From positions 744,001 to 808,000 of the forward strand of contig NZ_JACGWV010000001.1 of the NCBI RefSeq assembly GCF_014137995.1: DNA of 64,000 nt, read 5' to 3'. Positions 16,522 through 25,073 of the stretch are shown one piece after another. Position numbers and translations under genes: made by a program. How positions within the stretch are numbered: the first letter of the stretch is position 1; the number at the start of each line of letters is the position of its first letter. Below the pieces are notes generated by a model, which saw only the letters and a program-made list of their open reading frames with translations, had not been told where the DNA came from and did not search any database. The stretch comes from Promicromonospora sukumoe (GTDB lineage: Bacteria > Actinomycetota > Actinomycetes > Actinomycetales > Cellulomonadaceae).

Positions 16522-18959
16522 CCCACCTGCTCGTACGTGGTCGTGCGCTGCCGCACCGGCCGGCCGAGCTCGGCGGCCAGCCGCGTCACGTCCGACACCG
16601 TGAGCTCGCGGCCCTGCTCGGGTCCGGCGTCGGGGTCGAGGACGCCGTCGAGCAGCACGCCGCCCAGGTCGTCGGCGCCGCCGGCGAGCACGCGCTGGGC
16701 CCCGCGCATGCCGAGCTTGGTCCAGGCGGCCTGCACGTGGTCGATCCGTCCGGCGAGCATCAGCCGCGCGACGGCGTGCAGGGCACGGCTCTCGCGCAGG
16801 GTCGCGACGCGGGCGCCGGGCACCGGGACGGGCGACTCCGACGGCAGCCACGGCATGGGGATCAGCTCCGTGAACCCGCCGGTCGCGTCCTGCACGCGGG
16901 CCAGCACCCGCAGGTGCCGCACCTGGTCGCGGGCCGACTCGACGTGCCCGTACACGATCGTCGCCGTCGACCGCAGGCCCGCCGTGTGGGCGGCGGTGAC
17001 CAGCTCGATCCAGCGCTCGGCGGGGATGTCGCTGCCGCCGGTGAGCAGGCCGCGGACTCGGTCGTCGAGGATGCGCGCGCCCGTGCCCGGCACGGTGTCG
17101 ACGCCGGCCTCGCGCAGGAGCGCCAGCCAGTCGGCCAGGGGCAGCCCGGCGCGGGCGGCGCCGTCGGCCAGCTCGGCGGGGCGGAACGCGTGCAGGTGCA
17201 GGCCGGGCCCGCCCTGCTTCACGGCCCGCGCGAGGTCGAGGTAGGCGTCGGCGCCCTGCTCGGCGGGCGGCGCGCCCTGCGCGCACACCTCGGTGGCGCC
17301 CAGCGCGACGGCCTCGGCCGCGAGCTCGGCGACCCGCTCGGGCGGTAGACCCAGCGACGCGTCGATGTTGCGGTTCACGGCGTAGGTCACGGCGTCGCCG
17401 ACCCGCTCGCGGCGCACCTGGTCGGCGAGCGCGGCGAGGTCCTCGAGGTCGGCGCCGTAGGCCCCGAGCAGCTCGACCCACCCGGCGTCGTCCACCCCAC
17501 GCGGGTCGCTCTGAACGTCGCCCAACAACCCACCCAACCGCCCCCCTCCGTTGAGTGCTGGGTATTTGTTGAATTCCGGCCCGGAATCCAACAAATACCC
17601 AGCACTCAACGAGGCGGGTGGGGCGGGCGGGACGGGGGAGGAGGGGAACTCGCCCAGGAGGGCGTCGTGCCGGGCCAGGCCGTAGTCGTCCGCGAGGGCC
17701 AGGGCCCGGTCGCGGAGCCGGTCGTCGAGCCACTCCGCGCCCGCGCGCGCCTCGCGCAGGTAGTGCGGGTGCGCGGTCAGCCGCTCGCGCAGCGTGTACC
17801 CGCCCTCGGCGGTGAGCCGGGCCAGGTCCTCGATGTGCGGCCAGGGCCGCTCGGGGTTCACGTGGTCCGGGGTGAGCGGGCTGACGCCGCCCCAGTCGTC
17901 GATGCCGGCGCGCACCAGGAGCTGGAGCTCGGCGGCGTCGGTCAGGTTCGGCGGGGCCTGAACGCGCATGGCCGGGCCGAGCAGCACCCGCGTGACGGCG
18001 ACGGCGGCCGCGTACTCCTGCGTCTCCAGGTCGGCGGCGCCCATCATGGCCGTGGCCGACTTGGCGCGGAAGTTCTGCACGATCACCTCCTGCACGTGAC
18101 CGTGCCGGGCGTGGGCGTCGCGCAGCGCGAGGATCGAGTCGACGCGCTCGGCGTAGTTCTCGCCGATGCCGAGCAGCACGCCCGTGGTGAACGGGATGCG
18201 GGACCGGCCGGCGTCGTCGATCACGCGCAGCCGCAGGGCGGGGTCCTTGTCGGGGGAGCCGAAGTGCGCCTCACCCTTCTCGGTCCACAGCCGCGCGGAG
18301 GTGGTCTCCAGCATCATGCCCATCGACGGGCCGACCGGCTTGAGCCGCTGCAGCTCCGCCCACGACATGACGCCGGGGTTGAGGTGGGGGAGCAGCCCCG
18401 TCTCGTCGAGGATGAGGCGCGCCATGTGGCCCACGTAGTCGAGCGTCGACTCGTACCTGTGGTCGTCGAGCCACTGCCGGGCGACGGGCCAGCGGTTCTC
18501 CGGGCGGTCACCGAGGGTGAGCAGGGCCTCCTTGCAGCCCAGCGCCGCACCCTGCCGGGCGACCTCCAGCACCTCCTCGGCCGACATGTACGGCGAGATG
18601 CCCGCCTTGGCGAGCTTGCCCGGCGTCTGCACGAAGATGCAGTAGTGGCAGCGGTCCTGGCACAGGTGCGTCAGCGGCACGAACACCTTGCGCGAGTACG
18701 TGATGACGCCGGGCCGCCCGGCCTCCGCCAGGCCCTGGTCGCGCAGCGCGCCGGCCACGGCGAGGAGCCGGTCCAGGTCGGCGCCGCGCGCGTGCAGCAG
18801 CGTCTCGGCGTCGGCCCGGGTCTCGGTGTCCGGCTTCTCCGGCGGGCTGCCGCCGTTCGCCTCCAGCCGGTCGAGGGCCGCGCCCAGGACGGCGGGGTCC
18901 GGGGGCCGGGGCCGGTCGGCGGGTCGCGCGGGCGTGCGCAGTGTCAGGGGAACAGTCAT
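16518..18959 (-). CDS. fbiC: FO synthase FbiC (CofG-CofH fusion) with a defective CofH module
   Basis: 813 aa. FbiC makes 7,8-didemethyl-8-hydroxy-5-deazariboflavin, the F420 chromophore, with two radical-SAM modules. The N-terminal CofG module is intact: C100, C104 and C107 form the cluster motif (HLCQDRCHYCIF), and HLNPGVMSWAELQRLKPVGP follows. The linker contains an in-frame palindromic insert (residues about 449-470). The C-terminal CofH-like module keeps TYAVNRNID (about 525-533), GATEVCAQG, PGTGARILDD, ATIVYGHVES, TGGFTELIP and NDLGG-like blocks. The segment that normally follows NRNI and carries CxxxCxxC is missing, so NRNIDAS runs straight on to LGLPPERVAEL. The module therefore appears unable to hold its [4Fe-4S] cluster. 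It overlaps the monooxygenase by 4 nt. Confidence 0.85.
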   Translation of the reverse strand: MTVPLTLRTPARPADRPRPPDPAVLGAALDRLEANGGSPPEKPDTETRADAETLLHARGADLDRLLAVAGALRDQGLAEAGRPGVITYSRKVFVPLTHLCQDRCHYCIFVQTPGKLAKAGISPYMSAEEVLEVARQGAALGCKEALLTLGDRPENRWPVARQWLDDHRYESTLDYVGHMARLILDETGLLPHLNPGVMSWAELQRLKPVGPSMGMMLETTSARLWTEKGEAHFGSPDKDPALRLRVIDDAGRSRIPFTTGVLLGIGENYAERVDSILALRDAHARHGHVQEVIVQNFRAKSATAMMGAADLETQEYAAAVAVTRVLLGPAMRVQAPPNLTDAAELQLLVRAGIDDWGGVSPLTPDHVNPERPWPHIEDLARLTAEGGYTLRERLTAHPHYLREARAGAEWLDDRLRDRALALADDYGLARHDALLGEFPSSPVPPAPPASLSAGYLLDSGPEFNKYPALNGGGRLGGLLGDVQSDPRGVDDAGWVELLGAYGADLEDLAALADQVRRERVGDAVTYAVNRNIDASLGLPPERVAELAAEAVALGATEVCAQGAPPAEQGADAYLDLARAVKQGGPGLHLHAFRPAELADGAARAGLPLADWLALLREAGVDTVPGTGARILDDRVRGLLTGGSDIPAERWIELVTAAHTAGLRSTATIVYGHVESARDQVRHLRVLARVQDATGGFTELIPMPWLPSESPVPVPGARVATLRESRALHAVARLMLAGRIDHVQAAWTKLGMRGAQRVLAGGADDLGGVLLDGVLDPDAGPEQGRELTVSDVTRLAAELGRPVRQRTTTYEQVG
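17549..17611. repeat. Palindromic element A, copy 1, inside the fbiC coding sequence
   Basis: Inverted repeat of 31 bp (17549-17579 with 17581-17611) with one mismatch and a 1-nt centre. The outer 20 bases CGTTGAGTGCTGGGTATTTG are identical to copy 2 at 58013. The inner arms differ from copy 2 but still pair. On the minus strand it is read in frame in fbiC as LSAGYLLDSGPEF then NKYPALN, between the CofG and CofH modules. Confidence 0.92.
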
Positions 18960-19029
18960 GGGCCCACCTCGGGTGCGGGAACCGGATCGTGAGGGTCCGG
19001 AGGGGACGGCCCGACACTATGTCATCGAT

Positions 19030-19326
19030 TCACCCGAGCTCCGCGAGGGTGCCTTCCTCGGACGTGACCAGCGAGGCGATGGTCGCGAAGAACCGCGCGA
19101 TCCCGGGCAGGTTCGCTCCCTTCGCCCGCGACGCCGCGAAGTCCTCCGACGTGCGCCACTCGACGATGTCGAGCCACTCGTCGTCCGGAAGCTGCACGAG
19201 GCGCGCTCCGAGGAAGCCGGTGCGGTCGGCCTCGAAGTCGGCCAGCATGCCCGGCCGGGCCGCCAGCATCGCGTCGATCCTCTCGGGAAGCACCCGGAAT
19301 CGGGTCAGCTCCACGGTGGTGCTCAT
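19030..19326 (-). CDS. Antibiotic-biosynthesis-monooxygenase (ABM) domain protein
   Basis: A 98-aa ferredoxin-like-fold protein of the ABM/quinol-monooxygenase family: MSTTVELTRFRVLPERID, then FLGARLVQLPDDEWLDIVEW and a C-terminal helix. Such small dimers act as cofactor-free monooxygenases or haem-degrading enzymes, or have unknown roles. The ATG at 19324-19326 has AGGAGA 6 nt upstream. It is transcribed divergently from the cellulase, upstream of fbiC on the same strand with a 70-nt gap. The exact function is uncertain. Confidence 0.8.
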   Translation of the reverse strand: MSTTVELTRFRVLPERIDAMLAARPGMLADFEADRTGFLGARLVQLPDDEWLDIVEWRTSEDFAASRAKGANLPGIARFFATIASLVTSEEGTLAELG

Positions 19327-19526
19327 CAGGTCTCCTGGGGTGTGACGAGTCGTGTTGGCGCTCACCGTAGGACATGAAACGGGTCATCCGGCAGCAACCG
19401 ACCCGTACTCGTGGTGTGGTAATCCCGGATATCACCCGCTCCGTCATCTTGCTAGCGTCCTGACGACCAGCGGGCGGGCGATGTCGCCGGCCTGTTCCGG
19501 CTCCCGACCGACCGAGGTGGTTCCCC

Positions 19527-20633
19527 ATGGTTCTCCGTCGCGCCCCGCTCTTCGTCGCCGTCGCCACGGCCGCGCTCCTGGCAGGGACGGCCGCCGCGCC
19601 CGCCCTGTCGGCGACAGCCGTCGCCACCCACGAGGCTCCCCCGGCGGCAGCCGCGCCCGACGCCGCTCCCGTGTCCGACGTCGCGCCCGTCGCCGCCCCC
19701 GCCGCGGCGACGCCCGTCGAGGCGAACGGACAGCTGAGCGTCTGCGGCGTACGCCTGTGCAACGAGCAGGGCAAGGAGATCCAGCTGCGCGGCATGAGCA
19801 CGCACGGCACGCAGTGGTACTCCCAGTGCGTCGACGACGCCTCGCTCGACACCCTCGCGTACGACTGGAACGCCGACGTCGTGCGCGTCTCGACGTACGT
19901 GCAGGAGGACGGTTACGAGACCGACCCGGCGCGGTTCACCGCGCTGGTCAACCGGTACATCGACATGCTCACCGCGCGCGGCCTGTACGTCATCGTGGAC
20001 TGGCACATGCTCAGCCCGGGCGACCCGAACTTCAACCTGGACCGCGCCAAGACGTTCTTCACCGCCATCGCGGAGCGGAACAACGGCAACGACAACATCA
20101 TCTACGAGGTCGCGAACGAGCCCAACGGGGTGTCGTGGCAGACCATCAAGGGCTACCACGAGCAGATCGTGCCGGTGGTCCGCGCCGAGGACCCGGACGC
20201 CGTCATCCTGCTCGGCACCCGCGCCTGGTCGTCCCTCGGTGTGTCCGACGGCGCCAGCGAGTCCGAGGTCGTGAACAACCCCGTCAACGCCTCCAACGTG
20301 ATGTACACGTTCCACTTCTACGCGGCGTCGCACGGCCAGGAGTACCTGGACGCCCTGTCCCGCGCCGCCGACCGGATCCCGATGTTCATCACCGAGTTCG
20401 GCACCCAGGACTACGCCGGCGAGGGCGCCAACGACTTCGCCATGGCGCAGCGATACCTCGACCTGGCGGTGGACAAGAAGATCAGCTGGGTCAACTGGAA
20501 CTTCTCCGACGACCACCGCTCGGGCGCCGTCTTCACGCAGGGCACCTGCGGCAGCGGCAACTACGGGACGGGCCGGCTCAAGGAGGCCGGCACCTGGATC
20601 CGCGACCAGATCCGCACCCCGGACGACTTCTAG
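19527..20633 (+). CDS. Secreted GH5 endoglucanase (cellulase)
   Basis: 368 aa. The signal peptide is about residues 1-30 (LFVAVATAALLAGTAAAPAL) and an Ala/Pro linker runs to about 68. The GH5 catalytic domain (about 70-365) opens with LSVCGVRLCNEQGKEIQLRG. The acid/base Glu is in IIYEVANEPNG and the nucleophile Glu in MFITEFGTQDY. HGTQWYS and VNWNFSDDHRSGA, with the conserved active-site Trp, are also present, which fits subfamily GH5_2. No carbohydrate-binding module is attached. It should hydrolyse beta-1,4-glucans outside the cell. The sugar ABC importer 2 kb downstream could take up products, though it is not in the same operon. GAGGTGG precedes the ATG at about 8 nt. Confidence 0.93.
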   Translation: MVLRRAPLFVAVATAALLAGTAAAPALSATAVATHEAPPAAAAPDAAPVSDVAPVAAPAAATPVEANGQLSVCGVRLCNEQGKEIQLRGMSTHGTQWYSQCVDDASLDTLAYDWNADVVRVSTYVQEDGYETDPARFTALVNRYIDMLTARGLYVIVDWHMLSPGDPNFNLDRAKTFFTAIAERNNGNDNIIYEVANEPNGVSWQTIKGYHEQIVPVVRAEDPDAVILLGTRAWSSLGVSDGASESEVVNNPVNASNVMYTFHFYAASHGQEYLDALSRAADRIPMFITEFGTQDYAGEGANDFAMAQRYLDLAVDKKISWVNWNFSDDHRSGAVFTQGTCGSGNYGTGRLKEAGTWIRDQIRTPDDF

Positions 20634-20675
20634 GCAGTTCCCCCGGCTGCCCCCGGACAGCAAGGTGCACTCGAC

Positions 20676-20804
20676 CAGGGGTGGCCGGGTGGGCTGAATT
20701 CCGACCACCCGGGCCCCGCCCGATTCGGCTGCGCAGGACAATCCTGCTGAGCCAGATCGGCCGGGGCCCAGCCGACCGGAATCAGGCCCACCCGGCCACC
20801 CCTG
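20676..20804. repeat. Palindromic element F (long imperfect hairpin)
   Basis: Outer arms of 19 bp pair perfectly (20676-20694 CAGGGGTGGCCGGGTGGGC with 20786-20804). Inside, the arms continue with partial pairing (CTGAATTCCGAC against the complement of GACCGGAATCAG, and GGGCCCC against GGGGCCC), so almost the whole 129 bp folds into one imperfect hairpin. It lies between the convergent cellulase and P-loop NTPase genes. Confidence 0.8.
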
Positions 20805-20832
20805 CAAGGACGCAACGCACCCCGCCGGGGAC

Positions 20833-21498
20833 CTACGTCGCCCTGCCCTCCAGCCAGGGCGCGAACTGCTCGGCCACCTCGGCAGCGACCGCCGCCGCGT
20901 CGCGCGTCCCGTCCACCTCGATGACCGGCACGCCGAGGCGCCGCGCGTTGCGGACCGCGTCGTCGGCGATCAGGCGGTCCCGGGCGATGCGGTTGGCCTG
21001 GGCGAGGCCGGGGTCGCTGACGGCGGCGTCGACCGCCAGGGCGCGCGGCACGGTGCGGAGCTGGTGCTGCCGGAACTCCTCCGTGGGCACGAGGACGACC
21101 ATGCGCCGCGGCGAGTCGACCAGCGGTGCGACCAGCTCGGGCCGCAGGCCCCAGCCCTCGGCGATCGCGGGTCGCGCGGTGAACCACGCGCGCAGGTCGT
21201 CGAGCACCCACTCGAACCGCTCCGGGAAGTCGGCCAGGACCTGGGCGGCCAAGGCCGTCGGGCCGCCGTTGACCCAGACGTCCTCGACGTCCGGGTCCGT
21301 GACGGGCTCGCCGCGTGCGACCCGCCCCGCGATCCGCCGGGCCTGGTGGCCGCGGGAGTCGTGGAAGTCGTAGTGGTAGGCGGTCAGCCCGTGCCGCTCG
21401 GCGACCAGGTCGCTGACGGTCGTCTTGCCGGCCCACTGCGCTCCGCCGACCCACAGCGCGCGGCGCAGGCTGCCGTGCGGGTCCCAGATCTCTGACAT
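20833..21498 (-). CDS. P-loop NTPase, probable small-molecule kinase
   Basis: 221 aa. Walker A GGAQWAGKTT is at about residues 18-27, followed by DLVAERHGL and YHYDFHDSRGHQARR. A downstream Asp/Arg-rich lid (QANRIARDRLIADDAVRNAR) and VPVIEVDGTRD are typical of adenylate-kinase-like or chloramphenicol-phosphotransferase-like folds. No known family name can be assigned with confidence. It is monocistronic, convergent with the cellulase and divergent from the flavin monooxygenase. Confidence 0.7.
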   Translation of the reverse strand: MSEIWDPHGSLRRALWVGGAQWAGKTTVSDLVAERHGLTAYHYDFHDSRGHQARRIAGRVARGEPVTDPDVEDVWVNGGPTALAAQVLADFPERFEWVLDDLRAWFTARPAIAEGWGLRPELVAPLVDSPRRMVVLVPTEEFRQHQLRTVPRALAVDAAVSDPGLAQANRIARDRLIADDAVRNARRLGVPVIEVDGTRDAAAVAAEVAEQFAPWLEGRAT

Positions 21499-21634
21499 CG
21501 CTGTCCTCCGGTGCGGACTACGCCCCTCGCCGCCCGCCCTCCGAGTGTCCGGGTTTCGCCGTCAGAACTGCAGTCTTGTTCTCACCCCGCCCGGACCCTG
21601 ACCCAAGGGGCAGGGTCGGCACTACGCTCCCTCC

Positions 21635-22777
21635 ATGGTTCTCACCGTGTCCGTCATCGGCGCCGGACCCGCAGGCCTCGCCGCCGCAGCCACCCTCCAG
21701 GCCAGGGGTGCCGACGTCACCGTGCTCGAGAAGTCGGAGCACGTCGGCGACGCCTGGCGCCACCACTACGACCGCCTCCACCTGCACACCACGCGCGGGC
21801 TCTCGAAGCTGCCCGGCCTCGCCATCCCGCGCGAGTACGGCCGCTGGGTCGCCCGGGACGACGTCGTCCGCTACCTGGAGGCGTACGCCGTCCACCACGA
21901 CCTGCGGATCGAGCACGGCGTCGAGGTCACCCGCCTCGACCGCCCCGCCGGCGTGCGCGCGGGTGGCAGCGCGGACCGCATCTGGGAGATCACCACCACC
22001 GACGGCGCCCGCGCCGCCGACGCCGTCGTCGTCGCGACCGGCTACAACCACAGCCCGCACGTACCGGACTGGCCCGGCCGGGACGGCTTCACCGGCGAGA
22101 TCGTCCACGCGAGCGCGTACCGCAACCCCGCCCCGTACGCGGGCAGGCACGTGCTCGTGGCGGGCGTGGGCAACACGGGTGCCGAGATCGCGCACGACCT
22201 CGTCGAGGGCGGCGCCGCGAGCGTCCACCTCGCCGTCCGCACGCCGCCGCACATCGTGCCCCGCAACCAGGGCCCGTGGGCCGCGCAGTACACGGGCGTC
22301 CTGGTGCGCCACCTGCCCGCCCGCCTCGTCGACACCGTCGGCATCGCCGTCCGCAAGGCGAGCGTCCCGGACCTGTCCGACCTCGGGCTGCCGATCCCCG
22401 ACGTCGGCATCGCGTCCCGGGTCGCCCAGGGCTCCGTGCCGCTGCAGGACGTCGGCATCGTCGCCGCCGTCCTGGCCGGCACCGTCCGCGTCGTCCCCGC
22501 GATCGAGCGGTTCGACGGCGCCGAGGTGGTCCTGGCCGACGGCGCCCGGCTGACCCCCGACGTCGTGCTGGCCGCCACGGGGTACCGGCGCGCGCTCGAA
22601 CCCGTGGTGGGCCACCTGGGCGTGCTCGGCGACCACGGCAAGCCGCTCGCGACGCTCGGCCGCCCGGCCGCGCCCGGCCTCTACTTCACGGGCTTCACCA
22701 ACCCGATCAGCGGCATGCTGCTGGAGATGGCGGCCGACGCCCGCCGGATCGCGCGCAACGTGACCCGCGGCAGATAG
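21635..22777 (+). CDS. Flavin-containing monooxygenase (YUCCA/CzcO-like)
   Basis: 380 aa. FAD-binding motif VIGAGPAGLAAAATLQARG, then DAWRHHYDRLHLHTTRGLSK, a FMO-type signature FTGEIVHASAYRNP (FxGxxxHxxxY) and the NADPH motif VLVAGVGNTGAEIAHDLVEG. VVLAATGYRRALEP and LYFTGFTNPISGMLLEMAAD close the protein. It is shorter than Baeyer-Villiger enzymes and closest in outline to single-component N- or S-oxygenating FMOs. Soluble. The substrate is unknown. Confidence 0.87.
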   Translation: MVLTVSVIGAGPAGLAAAATLQARGADVTVLEKSEHVGDAWRHHYDRLHLHTTRGLSKLPGLAIPREYGRWVARDDVVRYLEAYAVHHDLRIEHGVEVTRLDRPAGVRAGGSADRIWEITTTDGARAADAVVVATGYNHSPHVPDWPGRDGFTGEIVHASAYRNPAPYAGRHVLVAGVGNTGAEIAHDLVEGGAASVHLAVRTPPHIVPRNQGPWAAQYTGVLVRHLPARLVDTVGIAVRKASVPDLSDLGLPIPDVGIASRVAQGSVPLQDVGIVAAVLAGTVRVVPAIERFDGAEVVLADGARLTPDVVLAATGYRRALEPVVGHLGVLGDHGKPLATLGRPAAPGLYFTGFTNPISGMLLEMAADARRIARNVTRGR

Positions 22778-22851
22778 TCGGATCCCGACACGACGTATCG
22801 ATTCGGTCGAAATGCTTGACACCTCGACCGCTGACCGGCAGCGTCCGCCGC

Positions 22852-24156
22852 ATGAACCGCCGAACGACCCTCGCACCAGCCGTCGCAGCCCTCGCGGTCC
22901 TGACCCTCGGTGCCTGCGCACCGTCGGCGGACAGCCCCGAGCCCGGCGCGGTCGCGGGGGAGGGCTGCGACGGCGAGGCCGTCGCCCTGGACGTCTGGTC
23001 CTGGCGCACCGAGGACGTCAAGACCTACGAGGGGATCTTCGACGTCTTCGAGGAGGCCAACCCCTGCATCACGGTGAACTTCCAGGCCCACCTCAACACC
23101 GAGTACGACCAGATCCTGCGCACCGGCCTGACCGGCTCCGACGGGCCCGACATCGCCCAGGTGCGGTCCTACGGCCTGCTCCAGCCCCTGGTCGAGGGCG
23201 GCAACCTGGAGCCGCTGGAGGACGTCGTCCCGGCGCTCGCGGACTTCGACGACGCGATCCTCGACGGCTCCCGCGGCCGGGAGGACGGAGCGGTCTACGG
23301 CGTGCCGCTGGCCAGCCAGACCATCCAGGTCTACTACAACACCGCGATCTTCGAGGAGCACGGCCTCCAGGAGCCCGAGACCTGGGACGACTTCATCGCG
23401 CTGAACGACACGCTCCTGGCGGACGACGTGACACCGCTCGCCGTGGGCGCGCGTGACGGCTGGTTCGTGCCGACGGTGCACGACGCCCTGACCGCGGCCC
23501 AGTACGGCGGCGCCGACTTCCAGCAGGCCCTGCGCGACGGCGCGACGGACTTCACGGACCCGGCCTACGTCGACTCGATCCAGACGCTCAAGGACCTCCA
23601 GCAGTACATGCCCGACGACGTGACCGGCGTGCCGTACACGGACGCGCAGGTGCTGTTCACGTCGGAGCAGGCCGCGATGTTCGCCGGTGGCTCGTACGAG
23701 CTCGCGTTCTTCCAGGACGCCAACCCCGACCTGGACCTCGGCGTCTTCCAGGTGCCCCCGCCGCCCGGCTCGGCCCTGGACCACCCGGTCAGCGCCGGGT
23801 ACGCGGACGGGAGCTGGGGCCTGTCGGCCACGACGGAGCACCCGGACGAGGCGAGGACGCTGCTGAACTGGCTCGCCACGCCCGAGTTCGGGCAGCTCGT
23901 GGCCGACGAGCTCAAGCAGTTCTCGCCGATCCCCGGCGTCGAGTTCTCCGACCCGCTCCAGCAGGAGATGTGGGACCTGTACCAGGAGAACCCCGCGCCG
24001 TACCTGCTGCTCGTCGACTACCGCTACGGCGACCCCGTCGGCACGGACCTGATGGGTGAGGCCGGGCAGAAGCTCTTCCTCGGCGACACCGACGCCTCCG
24101 GCGCCGCCGACGTGATCCAGGACGGCCTGTCGGCCTGGTGGACGCCGGGCGAGTGA
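22852..24156 (+). CDS. Sugar ABC transporter substrate-binding lipoprotein
   Basis: 434 aa. The N-terminus MNRRTTLAPAVAALAVLTLG followed by ACA is a lipobox, so the mature protein starts at Cys and is lipid-anchored outside the membrane. The fold is the family-1 extracellular solute-binding protein: VWSWRTEDVKTYEGIFDVFE, then SDGPDIAQVRSYGLL, VYGVPLASQTIQVYYNT, FEEHGLQEPETWDDF and MFAGGSYELAFFQD. It delivers an oligosaccharide to the two permeases that follow. It is the first gene of the operon, and its stop overlaps the next start (GTGA). A TTGACA at 22816-22821 could be a -35 element, but no good -10 is evident. Confidence 0.92.
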   Translation: MNRRTTLAPAVAALAVLTLGACAPSADSPEPGAVAGEGCDGEAVALDVWSWRTEDVKTYEGIFDVFEEANPCITVNFQAHLNTEYDQILRTGLTGSDGPDIAQVRSYGLLQPLVEGGNLEPLEDVVPALADFDDAILDGSRGREDGAVYGVPLASQTIQVYYNTAIFEEHGLQEPETWDDFIALNDTLLADDVTPLAVGARDGWFVPTVHDALTAAQYGGADFQQALRDGATDFTDPAYVDSIQTLKDLQQYMPDDVTGVPYTDAQVLFTSEQAAMFAGGSYELAFFQDANPDLDLGVFQVPPPPGSALDHPVSAGYADGSWGLSATTEHPDEARTLLNWLATPEFGQLVADELKQFSPIPGVEFSDPLQQEMWDLYQENPAPYLLLVDYRYGDPVGTDLMGEAGQKLFLGDTDASGAADVIQDGLSAWWTPGE

Positions 24157-25073
24157 GCCGGCGTCGTACCGCGGCACTGCCCAAGCCGGTCGCGCTCCTC
24201 TTCCTGCTGCCCGCCGCCGCGCTGTTCGCGGTGTTCGTGCTCTACCCGATGGCGACGGCGCTGACCTACTCGCTGTTCTCGTGGCGCGGCACCGCGCAGG
24301 ACGCGTTCGTCGGGCTGGACAACTTCGTCGCGCTGTTCACGACCGAGCCGTACGCCACCCAGCTCCCGCGCGCGTTCGGGCACAACGCGCTGCTGTTCGC
24401 CGGGGCGATGGTGGTGCAGAACTCGGTGGGCCTGCTGCTGGCCTACGTGCTGCACCGGCGGGGCCGCCTGCGCCGCCTCTTCCAGGTGCTGTACACGATG
24501 CCGTACCTCGTCTCGCCGCTGGTCGTCGGGTACCTCTGGTCGCTGCTGCTGTCGCCGCTGTTCGGCCCGGTCAACGCCGCCCTGCGCGCCGTCGGCCTGG
24601 AGGCCGTGGCCCAGCCCTGGCTGGGCGACCCCGACACCGCCCTGTGGGTGGTCGTCCTGGTGACCGCCTGGCAGTGGGTCGGCTTCCCGCTCCTCGTCTA
24701 CGGGGCCGCCCTCGGCGCGCTCGACCCGACGCTGGAGGAGGCCGCGATGCTCGACGGCGCGAGCTCGCGCCAGCGGTTCTGGCACGTCACGCTGCCCCTC
24801 CTGACGCCGGTGATCGGCACGGTGAGCGTGCTGACGTTCATCTTCTCCATGGAGGCGTTCCCGATCCCGTACGCCCTGGGCGGGTCCAGCGGCAGCCCGG
24901 CCGGCGCCACGGACGTCATGTCGCTCCTCTTCTACCGGACGGCGTTCCACTCCGGGGCGTCCAACGCGATCGGCATCTCCTCGGCGGTCGCGATCGTGCT
25001 GTTCCTCGTGATCGTCGTCATCTCGGTGCTGTTCACGCGCTGGTTCCGGAGCGTCGAACGGCGGCTGACGTGA
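24153..25073 (+). CDS. Sugar ABC transporter permease (MalF-like)
   Basis: 306 aa with about six membrane segments, starting with VALLFLLPAAALFAVFVLYP. The EAA loop that contacts the ATPase is EEAAMLDGASSRQRFWHVTL. The GTG start (24153) overlaps the stop of the binding protein as GTGA, and the stop overlaps the next permease in the same way, so the three genes are coupled. It forms the heterodimeric channel with the next gene. Confidence 0.93.
   Translation: MSRRRTAALPKPVALLFLLPAAALFAVFVLYPMATALTYSLFSWRGTAQDAFVGLDNFVALFTTEPYATQLPRAFGHNALLFAGAMVVQNSVGLLLAYVLHRRGRLRRLFQVLYTMPYLVSPLVVGYLWSLLLSPLFGPVNAALRAVGLEAVAQPWLGDPDTALWVVVLVTAWQWVGFPLLVYGAALGALDPTLEEAAMLDGASSRQRFWHVTLPLLTPVIGTVSVLTFIFSMEAFPIPYALGGSSGSPAGATDVMSLLFYRTAFHSGASNAIGISSAVAIVLFLVIVVISVLFTRWFRSVERRLT

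Noticed and set aside
22790..22851. A LacI/CelR-type operator before the sugar importer
   Set aside because: No TGGGAGCGCTCCCA-like site; TTCGGTCGAA is only a partial palindrome.
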